Assembly (NCBI RefSeq): GCF_000003605.2
Contig: NW_003140832.1
Coordinates: 110,996-174,995 of the forward strand
Direction of reading: 5' to 3'
Length of the DNA stretch: 64,000 nt
From: Saccoglossus kowalevskii
Lineage: Eukaryota > Hemichordata > Enteropneusta > Harrimaniidae
The notes under the pieces are model-generated. The model worked only from the letters and a program-made list of their open reading frames with translations. It did not search any database and had not been told where the DNA came from. Positions within the stretch are counted from its first letter, which is position 1. Each line of letters begins with the position of its first letter. Position numbers and translations under genes: made by a program. Shown here in pieces: positions 37,695 through 49,685 of the stretch.

Positions 37695-37857
37695 CAGAGG
37701 GGCCCACCCGAAAAAAAATGTTGGGGGCATCGTCCCCCAAATCAAGCTGAAACTCTTTGCGTCAAAATGTGTGCATAAAAATGCAAGAAATAGCGTTTCA
37801 GAAGGTCTAGATTTCAGATCTAGCCCCCTCATGCAAAATGTCGTGCCACCGCCTCTG
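37695..37857. mobile_element. hAT-like MITE (163 bp)
   Basis: The left end CAGAGGGGCCCACCCG and the right end, reverse-complemented CAGAGGCGGTGGCACG, begin with the same CAGAGG and share subterminal G/C runs (GGGGGC). The flanking A/T-rich 8-mers are similar but not identical, so the target duplication is only suggestive. The interior holds small palindromes (TTGGGGGC/GTCCCCCAA, CTAGAT/ATCTAG) and no coding frame. Size and end motif resemble the hAT MITE at 541-689. Confidence 0.5.
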
Positions 37858-39289
37858 TTATATATTACTAAATGTGCCTGAAATTTCAATCAAGTAAATT
37901 CAAAGGACAGTATCAAGACATTTTTTTTAATTTATTTGTTTTCATTAAAATATGTTTTATTTTTATTTAAAAGTTGTACAATGAACATAGTATATCCAAG
38001 ACTCAGATAAATACACACCAGCAGACAATGGTATATTAAATATATATATATATATGCAAATAATTCTATAATTTCAGATATGTTTTTGAATATTTGTATT
38101 AAACACTATCATTTAATAAAGATGGCATTAAAGTAAAACCTTACAAAGCGTATGGCATTTAAACCAATTGTAATCCATGAAAGAGCGAATTAACCCTCAA
38201 TGAAATGATATACATCGTCTGAATATTTAACTTGCGATGAAACGTCGAAATGAGGATCTTAATATTCTATAACCCTTTCCAATATATGCCTAAATGTCAG
38301 ATTAAACTGATCTAGACGGAACATTTAATTTGTTTCCGTGAATCCGGAAATGTTGACGGTAAGGAGCAAAATGACATAGGTGATTGATTACTCAAATGTA
38401 TCACAGAGTTGGATGGATATACATTCCATTGACTGATGTATGGATAAATCTTTTGGAGATTACCGTAGATGTCTCTTGCCGGAAAATGCATGGCTGCATT
38501 CTAATTAGTAATCCCGGATTTTGCCGACAAAACAACCGTAATTTTTCACACATATTCACTGATGCAATGGAACACGTGATTATAGTGATAAAGTCTTTGG
38601 CGTTAGTGACTACGACGTTTGCCCTCAAATCGAACTCAAACCCTCTAACAACGAATACGTGTCGGTAGACTTCTTTCAAGACAATGCAATTACCCTGCCC
38701 CATATTATTTGTTGAACAAATACGGCCTAGGTAATCTTTAGGAATAAGCCAAATAGCCATGTTTGAAGCTTCTGATATAATAATAAATAATTTAATAAAT
38801 CGAATATATGCAATCCTCTGATTTCTATTGTTAAAAAGAGTGAAAATATCACACGAACACTTTATTTTTTCAAAATGGAATTATTTTGTCCATGTTTATT
38901 TCATTTATGTGTAATGAAATGTGCAGTGTAGTATTGTGATGATAATATAGCAGGAAAACGTATGCATATCCCACGATAATACGTGAAATCTTAATAATTT
39001 AAAATGAAAATATAAGTCCAGTAATTGGTGTTATATTCTAGTTTCACTCTGTGGCCGGCACTGCTATTACAATTGCCATGAAAGCAGAACATCTAGGTTA
39101 TGTAAATAAATGTAAATCATTCAGAAAAAAAGAATATATTAATGCATTGTTCCACAATTATGTGCAATTACAACTAGCTCTTGAAAAGCTATTCATTTCG
39201 GCTTCCAGTGCAGACGATAGCAATTGAAGACGGAGGAAATTAAACTCGTGATGTTTTGATTACGCTGGAAAACGAAACTGTGGCAACAG
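37858..39289. other. Gene-free interval
   Basis: A short (TA)n run lies at about 38040-38055. Opposite-strand frames near 38384-38760 (up to 119 codons) have no motif. Confidence 0.5.
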
Positions 39290-39850
39290 ATGTTGGCCAA
39301 TAAAGAGATACGTCTCAAACTCGGATATTCCCACTCACGAACGATGTACCTCCCGAGTTTTTCAGTTTCGGCCACTAGTCACCGGCAGTGCCATCAGCTT
39401 CGTCACCCCGGTTCCGGTGAAGTCTATACTTTTCCTCGCAACAACCCGACCGAGAGAAATCGTGCATGTTTCTACGTTATTCATAACTAACAGTGATTCC
39501 GATTGAACGCCGGCCCATTGCGTTTGTGTTTAAAATTCTATTAAATTTCCAGACGTGTTTACAACGTCACGAGTGCGTTATATATCAATCCGCGCGTCAC
39601 AACTTTCATGCCGAGAGCCATTTGTCATTTGGCCTCTGAATTCAATGTATGTATGATGAAGAGGTTATTCGTCGCCAACAAGATACTGCCGCGTTATATC
39701 ACTCGTTTTATGCTCGATATTCTCATTCGTCATTTGCACTTTGCTTTGAAGTATATAAATGTATTCAGGCACAGAAGACGCCCGCTGCGTTCAGGTGTTC
39801 CAGGTGACACGATGGCGTCGAGAAACTTGTCTGTTTAATTATGCTGTGTT
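39290..39850 (+). promoter_or_regulatory. GC-richer patch with TATA-like box (speculative promoter)
   Basis: Compared with its flanks this patch has more G, C and CpG. TATATAAA lies at 39752-39759, and GACACGATGGCG (ATG at 39812) follows with a G at +4. The frame from that ATG is only eight codons (39812-39838). A TATA box followed by a short upstream frame could mark a transcription start whose coding exons lie elsewhere, but there is no direct evidence of transcription. Confidence 0.2.
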
Positions 39851-42010
39851 TGTGAATGGCGTGGATTACAAGAATGTTTGTGATCTATTTCAATTCCTTG
39901 ACGTGTAAATGAGATATTTTTAGCGAGGCGACGCTCCACGCTCTGGCAAAAATAAAATTGCAGTCTAGTGACAATGAAAATGTACATCGTTATCATAACC
40001 ATTATTTCATATATAACCTATTACCTCACAAAAGGCAGTGAACGCTTCCAAAATGTTTGAAAGCGTTCTCAGAAATTAGCGATCCTATCGTCATATTCCA
40101 AAACACTAGAAACTCTTAAAACAGCCTTCGACCGTCACGTAGCATTAGTATTTTTCTAAATAATTTGTTTTTGGCCGCGGGATTTTGTGATCATCCTTAT
40201 CATATAATCACTTCGTTTCCATACCCTTATCTCATTATTTTATATAATGGTTTAGAATGTCCATATTTCCGATGACGATATGGGGCATATCAATATACTT
40301 ATTATCAATTATATATAGAAAGGATATCTTACAATTGACCCTTCAATGTCAGATTAGAAAGAGAATAACAAATCTGATATTTCATGAAATAAATTTGATA
40401 TCTTGTTAATCATATATCTGTTTTGCAATGTTTACATGCCACATATAAGCGTAATGGGAACTATATATCGTCATGTCTCAATGGAATAAATACACTGATT
40501 CGGTTAAGGATTTTTTTGAATCATCAATATTTTTATGGTTTCGGGGATACTTTGGAAACATGATTACGAATTCTGTGAAATGGAGCATATTACATACTTT
40601 GTGAGAAACGACAATTAGACATAGGTGAAACAAGCTGAAGGGAAAAGCATTGGAAACGGTGGCACACGTATTATTAGACTTTATAGCTAGCACAAACATA
40701 ATCATTAACTGATTTCGGGAACTAAAAGTGATATTTGAATAGCATGGACATACTGATTATGGTTGCACTGCTTAATTTTCTTGTTGTTATTTTTTTCACT
40801 CAAATATTCAATGATGTGTTTCAGTTTCTAAAATTTGAATTGCGTCATCCACCACTGTGATACCATGGCAGATGCACGGTAGTTTTGAGATACGACACTG
40901 TACATCATATACTAAAATGATGGTTTTAATTAAGTTTGTTGACGCCGCGGTGTTTTTCACGTAACGCCTTGTGTATGCGGTCTGGTGATTCTGTTCGTTT
41001 GTGATATTTGCTCCAATTCGTTATGATTTGTTTTAACCGATTCTTGGAAGGACTGAATAACAATTTGATAATACACATATCAACTTGCCAAACTGAACCA
41101 TTTGTACTATAATCAGACATTCCATGAAGCCGGAAGCTCCGGAAAACCGTCATGCATCGCGTACAATGAAAAAAGTTTTCAGATTTTGGCGTCAAAGTAT
41201 GTGATATTGCATTTTCGATCTGTCCTATATGACGTCACATTATGGAGATATACGTCTTATGTATGAGGTACGTTACATTGATCTATCTCAGCTGCAAATA
41301 AAAACAAGAAACTTTATAACGAAGCTAGTCACATTTCTTTTGGTTCATCTATTGCAATTGTCTGATTGTCGATCCATCCAACTTTTTATTCCGGCTAAAA
41401 AAAACAAGTTAGTACCATTGCCTGGTGATTGTTTAAAGTGTGTCATCTAAAAACACATTATGCCCAAATATTACGGTCGATCTCTGTCAATTTATTGATG
41501 TGCGATTTTTCAGTACGAGCTAACACACACTATATATATGTATATTTTATTATGCACAAATTAGTATTTAATCACATCATGGTCGTACAGGAATAATAAA
41601 CATGGTGACAGAAAATGTTAATAAAATACAAGAAGATTCTTGAATAGATTTTGAAGTTCTCGGACGTGCATATATAGATTATGTGACTGCCTTTATGTTG
41701 TCTGAACATATTTCATGTTGTACCGTTAAATTCACTAAAACGTTATACGTATGTATCTTCTATAAGTTACATTTGTCCGTACCAAATATGTAACCTGGGA
41801 CAGTGAAGACGATCATAATAGCGTTTCCATATTTTCAATATATTTGCCAGTTTCAAGGAAAACAGATATTGTTCATATTGATTAAAAAAATAATTGACCT
41901 ATTATTTGTATTTTTTAGAATAAAAGATAAATAAATTCATTAAATATATAATTAATTAATACGATATGCTAATTGCATGCAAATACTAACTAACTTAACG
42001 TGGCTAAACG
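39851..42010. other. Gene-free interval
   Basis: No gene or repeat supported. This is the DNA downstream of the GPCR on its own strand. No canonical AATAAA appears close behind the GPCR stop. Confidence 0.5.
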
Positions 42011-42031
42011 TATATATATATATATATATAA
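42011..42031. repeat. (TA)n microsatellite
   Basis: Ten TA units, about 490 bp downstream of the GPCR stop codon. Confidence 0.95.
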
Positions 42032-42518
42032 TCAAGAGTGATTTACAACGTTTCTACTAGAATTGATGAAGTCACATCAAGGGTGTGATTTCTCGATTGT
42101 TCATGTACCATTTTCAGCTTTGAACCTTCCGCTAGCCTTTGGTGAAGAATATTTTTCAGACATCTATTGATAAGCCAGTTATCGACTTTCCAAATTTTTA
42201 TATATTCGTAATCGCATACATAAGTTAAGTCATTCCAACGTTGTGTTATGAATACATAATTGTCTGATGATGGAAATCATTATTCCCAGTTATTGGAGCT
42301 TAAATAAGATATATTTTTTATCAACGCGGTGTTGTCAACGGTTCGATCTCAGATTAGTTTTGACCCTGCAACACAGTCTTATCGAAATTGCTGAGACTTC
42401 TGCAGTCCGCCGTAAAGTAAGCGTAGTAGCTTGAATTTTGGCGATTATTATTCTTTTAAACATAATCTATATATTGTGACGTAAATAGTTACAATAGATG
42501 TATTACCAGTGAGTTGAA

Positions 42519-43577
42519 TCAGGCAACCGATACAAAGGCGGGTTTCTTGCTTGAGCCACAGCGGAGCAGCTTTGCTGCATCGTCTCTGAAGTCCTTCAAT
42601 TTTGCGGCATAGATGAACGGGTTCACGCACATGTTGCAACACACTGATACCACCGTGTACTGGAAAAACACGCCATTGATTTCCACATCAACTCCGACGT
42701 TCACACCGAGATTGAAAAAGAAGTAGTAAATTTGGTTAGGCGACCAGCAAATGATGTACATTACTACCACAATCAGCAAGGTCATGATGACATTCTTCTC
42801 GGTTCTCGAAAGCGGCTTTGGTTGAGGGTTGCTGCCACTGCTTGCCACGCCTTCCATGTTTAAATTCACCCCATCGTTTGGTTTCACTCGACTTTGGCGC
42901 CTGACTACTCGTAAAATTGCGACGTAGGAGAACACCATTATAAACAGGGGGATCAAGTATTGGAAAATTAAGATAACGGTACCGACAATATATAAGTACT
43001 TCCAACGGATCGGCAGACAGCCCCCTCTGTTGTCGTTGACGTGCACCATCGCCCAGTGTAGTTCATAGATGAAACAGAACGGCCAGACAATGCATACCAT
43101 AACCTTGGCTTTCTTCGGTGTAAATCGCGTGTGGTGGATGATAGGGTGAACTATTGCGCAATACCGCTCAAGGGTCAAAAGCACCAGGTTAAAAGTCGAT
43201 CCCAAGAAGCAAGCCCACATGGGATATTTACTCGAAACCCACAGCTTACAGAAAATGTCCCCCTTCAGACCATCGGGCACATACCTTACCACAATCAAGT
43301 TCGCAATCAATAAAATCGAGCTGACTAAATCAAGCAAAGATTGGTTTAGCATGAATATATTAGTGCTGCCCAGCCCATTGGAGCTGGCGTAGGCCTTACG
43401 GAGAAACACAACAACGACCAGCAGGTTCCCGAGCATTCCAATAACGCCGATGAATCCGAAACATATTTTCATACTAACTGGGTCATTGTAAAGATTGATA
43501 GCGAGCAACGTTTCCGTCGTTGTACTGTCGTTGTCAACTTCAGTGATATACAGGGGAGAGGTAGTGTTGTTCTCCAT
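42519..43577 (-). CDS. Single-exon class A (rhodopsin-like) GPCR, peptide-receptor-like
   Basis: A 352-residue, complete, intronless seven-helix receptor, acting at the plasma membrane through heterotrimeric G proteins. N-glycosylation sequons lie at N3/N4 and N16. Helix 1 carries GN at 50-51, helix 2 the sodium-site Asp D83 (SLLDL), and C110 before helix 3 should pair with C187 in loop 2. Helix 3 ends ERY (137-139) in place of DRY, helix 4 has W165, helix 5 P210, helix 6 CWSP (277-280), and helix 7 NPFIY (319-323). A short amphipathic tail follows with C340 as a possible palmitoylation site. I start at ATG 43577 because it is the first in-frame ATG, has a strong Kozak context (ACAATGG), and is preceded by an in-frame stop (43614-43616). 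Helix 3 to loop 2 style suggests the galanin/allatostatin-A/orphan peptide-receptor side. Ligand unknown. Intronless expansions of such receptors are known in sea urchins and other deuterostomes. Confidence 0.95.
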   Translation of the reverse strand: MENNTTSPLYITEVDNDSTTTETLLAINLYNDPVSMKICFGFIGVIGMLGNLLVVVVFLRKAYASSNGLGSTNIFMLNQSLLDLVSSILLIANLIVVRYVPDGLKGDIFCKLWVSSKYPMWACFLGSTFNLVLLTLERYCAIVHPIIHHTRFTPKKAKVMVCIVWPFCFIYELHWAMVHVNDNRGGCLPIRWKYLYIVGTVILIFQYLIPLFIMVFSYVAILRVVRRQSRVKPNDGVNLNMEGVASSGSNPQPKPLSRTEKNVIMTLLIVVVMYIICWSPNQIYYFFFNLGVNVGVDVEINGVFFQYTVVSVCCNMCVNPFIYAAKLKDFRDDAAKLLRCGSSKKPAFVSVA

Positions 43578-43600
43578 TGTTACTGACAACCCTGTTTCCT

Positions 43601-43609
43601 CTAAATCAT
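43601..43609 (-). promoter_or_regulatory. Minimal upstream ORF before the GPCR
   Basis: On the minus strand, ATG ATT TAG forms a two-codon upstream frame, out of phase with the GPCR and ending 23 nt before its ATG. If the 5' UTR includes it, it could lower translation by stalling or by reinitiation. Transcription start is unknown; TATTTATTG about 60 nt upstream of the ATG is only a weak TATA candidate. Confidence 0.4.
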
Positions 43610-43616
43610 GCGTTTA

Positions 43617-45602
43617 CTCTAACCGGTCGGACTCCCAATAAATAGACAATTAGAAGAGGTATCTTGACAGCGTTTTGCTTTCGTGTTAATATGTGATAGT
43701 TCTCACAACATCAGTGTCGTCTGCCGAACTCCTATCACCTACAACAGAGAAATCGAGTACGGATATTAGCATAGCACGCGACACATAATGATGGAAATAT
43801 ATTATGCAGGAACGCTTTCGTCTAATTTGATAAACATATGCGAATAATGCGTAAATGATATTTTCAACTGAGAAAAATGTCTACATATTTTTAAATGTTA
43901 GAATGGAGTGTACCAAACTACATTTATAGAATCGCGTACAATTAAAATGACATATATATTATTACAGATTATATTGATTGTCTCAATGTGTGATACTTAC
44001 GCCTAGTGAAACTATACTATGTCGTTCGTAACATTGTTAAAGGATCGATTAACATCATTGTTGATTCCAAATTTCCGATGCTATTTTTGACCTTAAACTG
44101 ACGATTATTTACCTCCTTGAACTAATATGACAGTCCCATTTTTAATACATGCTACATAAAATAATGTATTCATAAATCACTGCTACATTCGTGGTTCGTG
44201 TTTTTATTAACGGTACTCTGTATTCAGATTACATGGCCCTTCAGGAGTAACGTGGACAATCTCGCTCATGTCGATAAAGCAAATATTTCTCTACGTCTGC
44301 ATGTGTGTGTCTGTGATAAGAACTCAGTATCGCGGAAACAAAACTCAATCAATTGAACTAAATCGCGATAGTGTAAGAAGGTCATTTCCCCTGGCAGACT
44401 GCTCAATGAAAAGAACAACGTCATAAAAAATCAAACGCAAACTATAGGCAGGTCTCATTACTTTTCCCCGAGTGTAAACTGTGCCGTGATTAATAGACAC
44501 CCCGCCCTTATTTGTTAGCGATATTTGGCATTTATATACGACTTACTTAATTACTTACTTACTTACTTATAAGCGTCACTGACTATTTCTGTACTCAGTA
44601 TAGTCCAGTGCGTGTTGGTAAGCAACGCTTCGATTGTGATACAGACTGTCTGCACATATGAGTGAATCTACTTACTGGATGATAAACAAATTGTAAAATT
44701 GGGGTCGTTGCTCGCTTGATTGTACGAGTATTACTACCGGTAACACGTGAGCGGATCAAAACGATCACTCGGTGTATGTTGTCACCAATGACGGTTACAG
44801 TAAGTGTAAAGTAATAATAATAATTATATTATGATTAATTCGCGATGTTTAAAATAGTGCAAAATGGTTCTGTTTATATGAAACGGCTATTGTGACCACA
44901 TTATCTGCAGCAATCATAATAATTTCATACAGAACTTCAGCGCAAACCAAAACCCAATCGTGGAAATGCGGATGAATCAGCTGGAGTATTGTTTTTGCAA
45001 GCTTTAAATTAAAATCATCCAGGAGATGGTCAACTAAACATTACACAAGCACATATACACTAGTTCAAAATCATGGTAGAAGGGTCCTCGCCCAATACGA
45101 AACACAATTTAGGTAAATTGGTAAGTTCCTACTAGTAACCCCTCCTCCCTCGTGATCAGTAAAAACGGAGGGTGACAAGATGAGTGGCACAGCGCATCGC
45201 TCACAGCATGGCCAAGTAAAGGTAGATGTGTAAACTCATACTGTTTTTTTTTCGAAACCAAAGTTGTAACTTCATACCGAACCTCCGTCAGAGCACGCCC
45301 GTACCCGTACATGGCTGACGTGGAAGTCAGTTCATGCAATGAACACTGCAGGGCAATTTTCATGAAAATATTGCCACTAACTGTTCAGACGAACAATTAA
45401 AGGTTCTGCAAGTGACACTTGGATAATTCTAATTTAGTTATACGTTTTTAGTAATACGAATGTATGTGTTTGTTGTGTTTATTTATACAAGTTAACTTAT
45501 GTGGATGTAAAAATATATTGTATGTATATATTGTGTATTGGTGAAGAATTGCGATAGCTTATAAATCGCATCTCTGATTGATCAAGAAACTTATCTATAT
45601 TT
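43617..45602. other. Gene-free interval upstream of the GPCR
   Basis: This holds any GPCR promoter, but no clear core elements are seen. An imperfect (ACTT)n run lies at 44541-44570. The minus-strand frame 45109-45363 has no motif. Confidence 0.5.
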
Positions 45603-45736
<134 letters not shown>

Positions 45737-47740
45737 AGTGACTTATAAAATATCGAATGATCTTGTCTGACGAATATTTCGGATTTTGTTAGAACTACAA
45801 TTACAGTTCGGTCGATTTCAATTCAGACTTTCACAAACACGTCCATCACACTGAATACGTACTCAATGAAAACACTGAACACAAACAGTGTTCGTGACGG
45901 ATAATCAATTGTTTCAATAAAAGGTGAATTTATATGAGGCAGGTCTGACGTATTTGATACAAATTATTGACAAGTAGGGATTTAATCATTAATTAGATTG
46001 GGAAGGTAAAGGGCGATAATCATGAAAAACAAATATATCCGGTAGTATTAGTTTTGCCATAATGGTAAGTACGATAATTACACATACGTCTCTCGTTCAT
46101 CACTATTTTCTGTAATTATAACTCCCCAGTTATTTGTTGGTTCATCCCTAAACCCGTGCTTCAGTCTATAGCTTTAAATACCGATACAACTTAAAAATGT
46201 AATTAAATAATTTGCGTCAAATAACATATTTTTGAATAACCAACAGCCTGAATTCTCGCGAAAATCTATTTGAAATTGATTAATGTAGTGTAGATACCGA
46301 GTATCCTTCAGTGTAGTATTGGGGTGAGTTATAATTTTGCAATGCAATTGAATAAAAGTATATAGAGTATTTGGTTCTGGTCAGAAATTAGGTTCAGGGT
46401 TTGAGGTAGGTTTCGGTTAAGATTCAACATGGTTTAGGGTTTTGAACGTTATTGAGATAATACTTATTAGTCAAGCAGATAGGAACAAAAATATAAGATT
46501 GTACAATTCTGTGTAGAAACGTTGAATTTGCCACAATTCAGGTTCCTAAGCGTTCTTTGATATAGTGTGCCAATTGATCAGCGCTATCGAGTGGCACATA
46601 GCGCCCTCTAGTTGAACAGAATTACTCAAATTATTATAAAAAAGTATGAAATTGAAATGAAACAATGGTCCACTTGAGAACTCTTCTCTTGAAACAAATA
46701 TTTTGGGTTGAAACTAACAAGCTATCGTTAAAATAATCCTCCGAAACAGTACTTGCAATATGCGTGATATTTTAGAATCTGCACAAGTAAAGGAGCAACT
46801 ACACATCTAACAGAGATCACTCAACTAGTCACACTTCTACGCTTTGGTGAACAAATGTCTCGAGATTTACTGCAAGGTACAGTGTACTGTGGGCAAATAA
46901 TGATGTACGGTAAATATCGCCTATGCAAACACTTGATATATGCCAATGTATAGAACACGTGACATGCTTATGAACACACATTGATGTCTGTATCTCATTT
47001 ATCATTTACGTCCAAGTGTTATTGCGATTATTGCGAGATATGACGTCACAGGTACACACGCGTGTTTTGAGTCTGCACAGGCAGAGACATGACCCCGGAC
47101 GAGGTCAATGTTACGTCCGTATCATCCACATTATAAGCACCATCATGACAATATAGTAAATGTTATTAAATGAATGTCATTTTTACTCTGAAACCATACA
47201 CCCATACATTTATCATCTGCATAGCTAATGTTAATGTTCGTCATTGACATGCGCATGCGTTTGTTTTGTGTAGTATTGCGTACGCGATCCTGTAATTTAC
47301 TTGTATCTTTTGCATCCTTCCATTCGAGTAGATTCGTTACAAATCTGCTGCCTATAAGTTCATAACTATTGGTTTTTGTTTCCACAAAGATTTATGTTAT
47401 TTTCCGACATTGGCTCTCATAGTCACGTTTATATGATGCCCTCTTCGATATTTTTAGGTTTCTTGGCTTACAACTTCTCTTGCGTCGGTGAATTTAGACA
47501 CTTCATTCTGTAACGTCATTGCGCATACTTGAATAGAAAGAAGTCCAAGGTTACTACTCGACGCATGCGTAAAAGTATACACAAAAAATGTGACCATTGA
47601 CAATCAGGATAGCGAATGAATAAAGAATGGTTGAAATTGTCCCCCCCCCCGCACAGTACTCCCTAGTTGTCTTTAAAAAGCACGTCGATATCAAAATACA
47701 TAAAAACACAACATATTCAGGCGGAATGTACTGTATTGTC
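45737..47740. other. Gene-free interval
   Basis: Contains the degenerate telomere-like stretch at 46381-46440 and a C10 run at 47641-47650. No gene supported. Confidence 0.5.
46381..46440 (+). repeat. Degenerate telomere-like (TTAGGG-type) stretch
   Basis: TTAGGTTCAGGG, TTTGAGGTAGG, TTTCGGTTAAG and GGTTTAGGGTTTT follow each other, all near-variants of TTAGGG. This fits an old interstitial telomere-type repeat, although G/T-rich drift would look similar. Confidence 0.4.
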
Positions 47741-47950
47741 ACTGGTGGGTCCAGAAATTCGGTAAGGGCCGCGTGCTCCTATTGACGTGGCCGAAGTAGA
47801 TCTCCGGTGGGCTGGGTTTGTCAATTGATTTGTCATTTTTTTGCGGGCTGAAGCAGGGGGCGCGCGCCCGTCTTGTTGGGCTATTCGCCGCCATTGCTGC
47901 GTGCGGCAAACGCGCGATCTCGTCATACTGAGCCTAACCGACACCTAATT
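47741..47950. repeat. GC- and CpG-rich block starting with a hAT-like end
   Basis: It opens CACTGGTGGGTCCAGAAATT, close to the hAT end motif CAGTGG(C/T)GG(A/G)TCCAG seen at 541. CpG words are then dense (CGCGCGCCCG, CGCCGCC, AAACGCGCG). No matching right end or 8-bp duplication was found, so it may be a truncated hAT relic or a small CpG island. The 75-codon minus-strand frame in it has no domain. Confidence 0.35.
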
Positions 47951-49553
47951 ACCCAGCATTCATCGTGACAAGTTAGGCTCAAGGATTGATGGGTGAATTA
48001 TGAGGTCATGACTGGGGTAACAAATGTTGTAGGTGGACAGCAACTAGTCAATTATACACTATCCTTTGTGATGTGAAAATAAGTGCTTCAAATTGGAATG
48101 ACAAATTATGTAGTATACAAACAGACAGTTTTACAATTACATTGCAGAGAAGTAATATAAATTGATAGCTGTCAATAATTAAATATATAAATAATATTAT
48201 GAACTTAATGTAATCACAATTTTTTTTATTTGACATGTGTTAGTATATTAAATTGTATTGTACTTCTGAAACTGAATAGAAATAACACGATTTACATGTG
48301 TCATCGCCAGGTTAATGCAATTTAACTATTCAAGGCTTCAACTGGCATATATTCATTTCATGATATTGCAAGCATGCCGGGAAATATGATGTATGCAAGA
48401 ACTTTTCACTACGTTCTTCTTCTCATTGTATGGAGAATTCAGCAACAGCAGAAAGTACGAAACTTCTTTGGTGACATCGAATCCAAGACAAATAGTTAAG
48501 GAGAGTTAATACCATATCCCCAATCTGTATTGATGAGTCCTACCAGATCACAAAACTAAAGTACTGACAACAAACAAACAAAATTACGAAATTTGGTCAA
48601 ATGGATACATAATTAAAGCCAAGAGGGATGTCAGGGTGCGTAGCCCCTGAAATGTGACTGCCTATGCCATAATCAATTAACTCGTGCTAGAAAAGCATAT
48701 GTCAGAGACGTGACATCATGTTTCACAATCTATGACTTTGAAACCTAAACAAGAGCAAAAGTAACACAGTTCTGCTTGCTAACTAACAGATACCATCGTC
48801 ATCCACCTACCCAAGCACTTGCCCATCAACAGACATATGAACGGAAGTCTTAGACAATAAAACAAACTTTTCGTGTTATTGTTAGAGCAATTAAGTATTA
48901 AATGTTACAAATTGTACGGGATGTTGTATTCCTACATACTTCATACTTCTTTTCATTGCAATTACTGAACGTTGACATGAGAAACCATTGGGCATAATGT
49001 TTTAAGTGTCTTTGTGTTGTAGTGAAATTGATTCAAATGTTTTATTCGAAGTGAATCGGCGTAATAATATACATTTTCTGATTAGTCTATTGTCAAATTT
49101 CAGATGCTTGAGGATATAATAGCAGAATGTCTTTTGACCGGACTATTACGAACTCACAAATCAATCGTCTTTCAAATAAGAAGTAAGACGTCATACATTC
49201 TCAATACAGGCAGTCGGAAGGAGAGATGGTAAACAGTGGCGAGCAGTTAGTCAAGTGTCCGTCATACGCAAGTAATCAAAAGAAACTAAGAGAGACGTGT
49301 TGTTAATCGATATCTTTTACGATTAGATAGAGATTAAAGCCAGTAACATGTTAAGTTTTATCTCGTTATTGGATTATCCGGGAAGAGCGTGCTGTCACCT
49401 GACGACGGGATTACTGTTTTTTCTATGAGACTGCCAAAAGTAGCGAAATACAGAGATGTGTTTCATCGGGCCATCATGAGATCATAAGGCTTATTCACAA
49501 AAAGGCATTATTTTGTTTTATATTATATTTTTGGTTACTATACTATATTACCA
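47951..49553. other. Gene-free interval
   Basis: No gene, RNA or repeat supported. Confidence 0.5.
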
Positions 49554-49557
49554 TTAA

Positions 49558-49681
49558 AGGGCAGCAGTGTCGCGCCGCGTCCTGTTCGATATGGGACTCA
49601 TAGCGACGTATACAACGCGTGTAAAATACATTGTCTGTTTACATGAAATTCAAACACGCGCTGCGCGACGACCACCGCCCT
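49558..49681 (-). mobile_element. TTAA-flanked MITE A, copy 2 (124 bp)
   Basis: Flanked by TTAA at 49554-49557 and 49682-49685. Its reverse complement follows 9776-9901 almost throughout, differing at roughly one base in eight by eye. The ends, AGGGCAGCAG and (complemented) AGGGCGGTGG, show the inverted terminal repeat better than copy 1 does. It has no coding capacity. Confidence 0.85.
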
Positions 49682-49685
49682 TTAA

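Noticed and set aside
37438-37881. 147-codon plus-strand open frame
   Set aside because: It crosses the truncated MITE C, a tRNA-like piece and a hAT-like MITE, and has no domain.
42339-42352. tRNA B box GGTTCGATCTC
   Set aside because: No A box at the right distance upstream and no acceptor stem.
42736-43313. Other frames inside the GPCR locus
   Set aside because: They are shadows of the GPCR coding frame and show none of its conservation pattern.
42519-43589. GPCR start four codons further upstream
   Set aside because: That start is TTG; the first in-frame ATG is at 43577 with a strong Kozak context.
47741-47950. Complete hAT element or gene promoter
   Set aside because: Only one hAT-like end is visible, with no 8-bp duplication and no adjacent exon; kept only as a low-confidence block.
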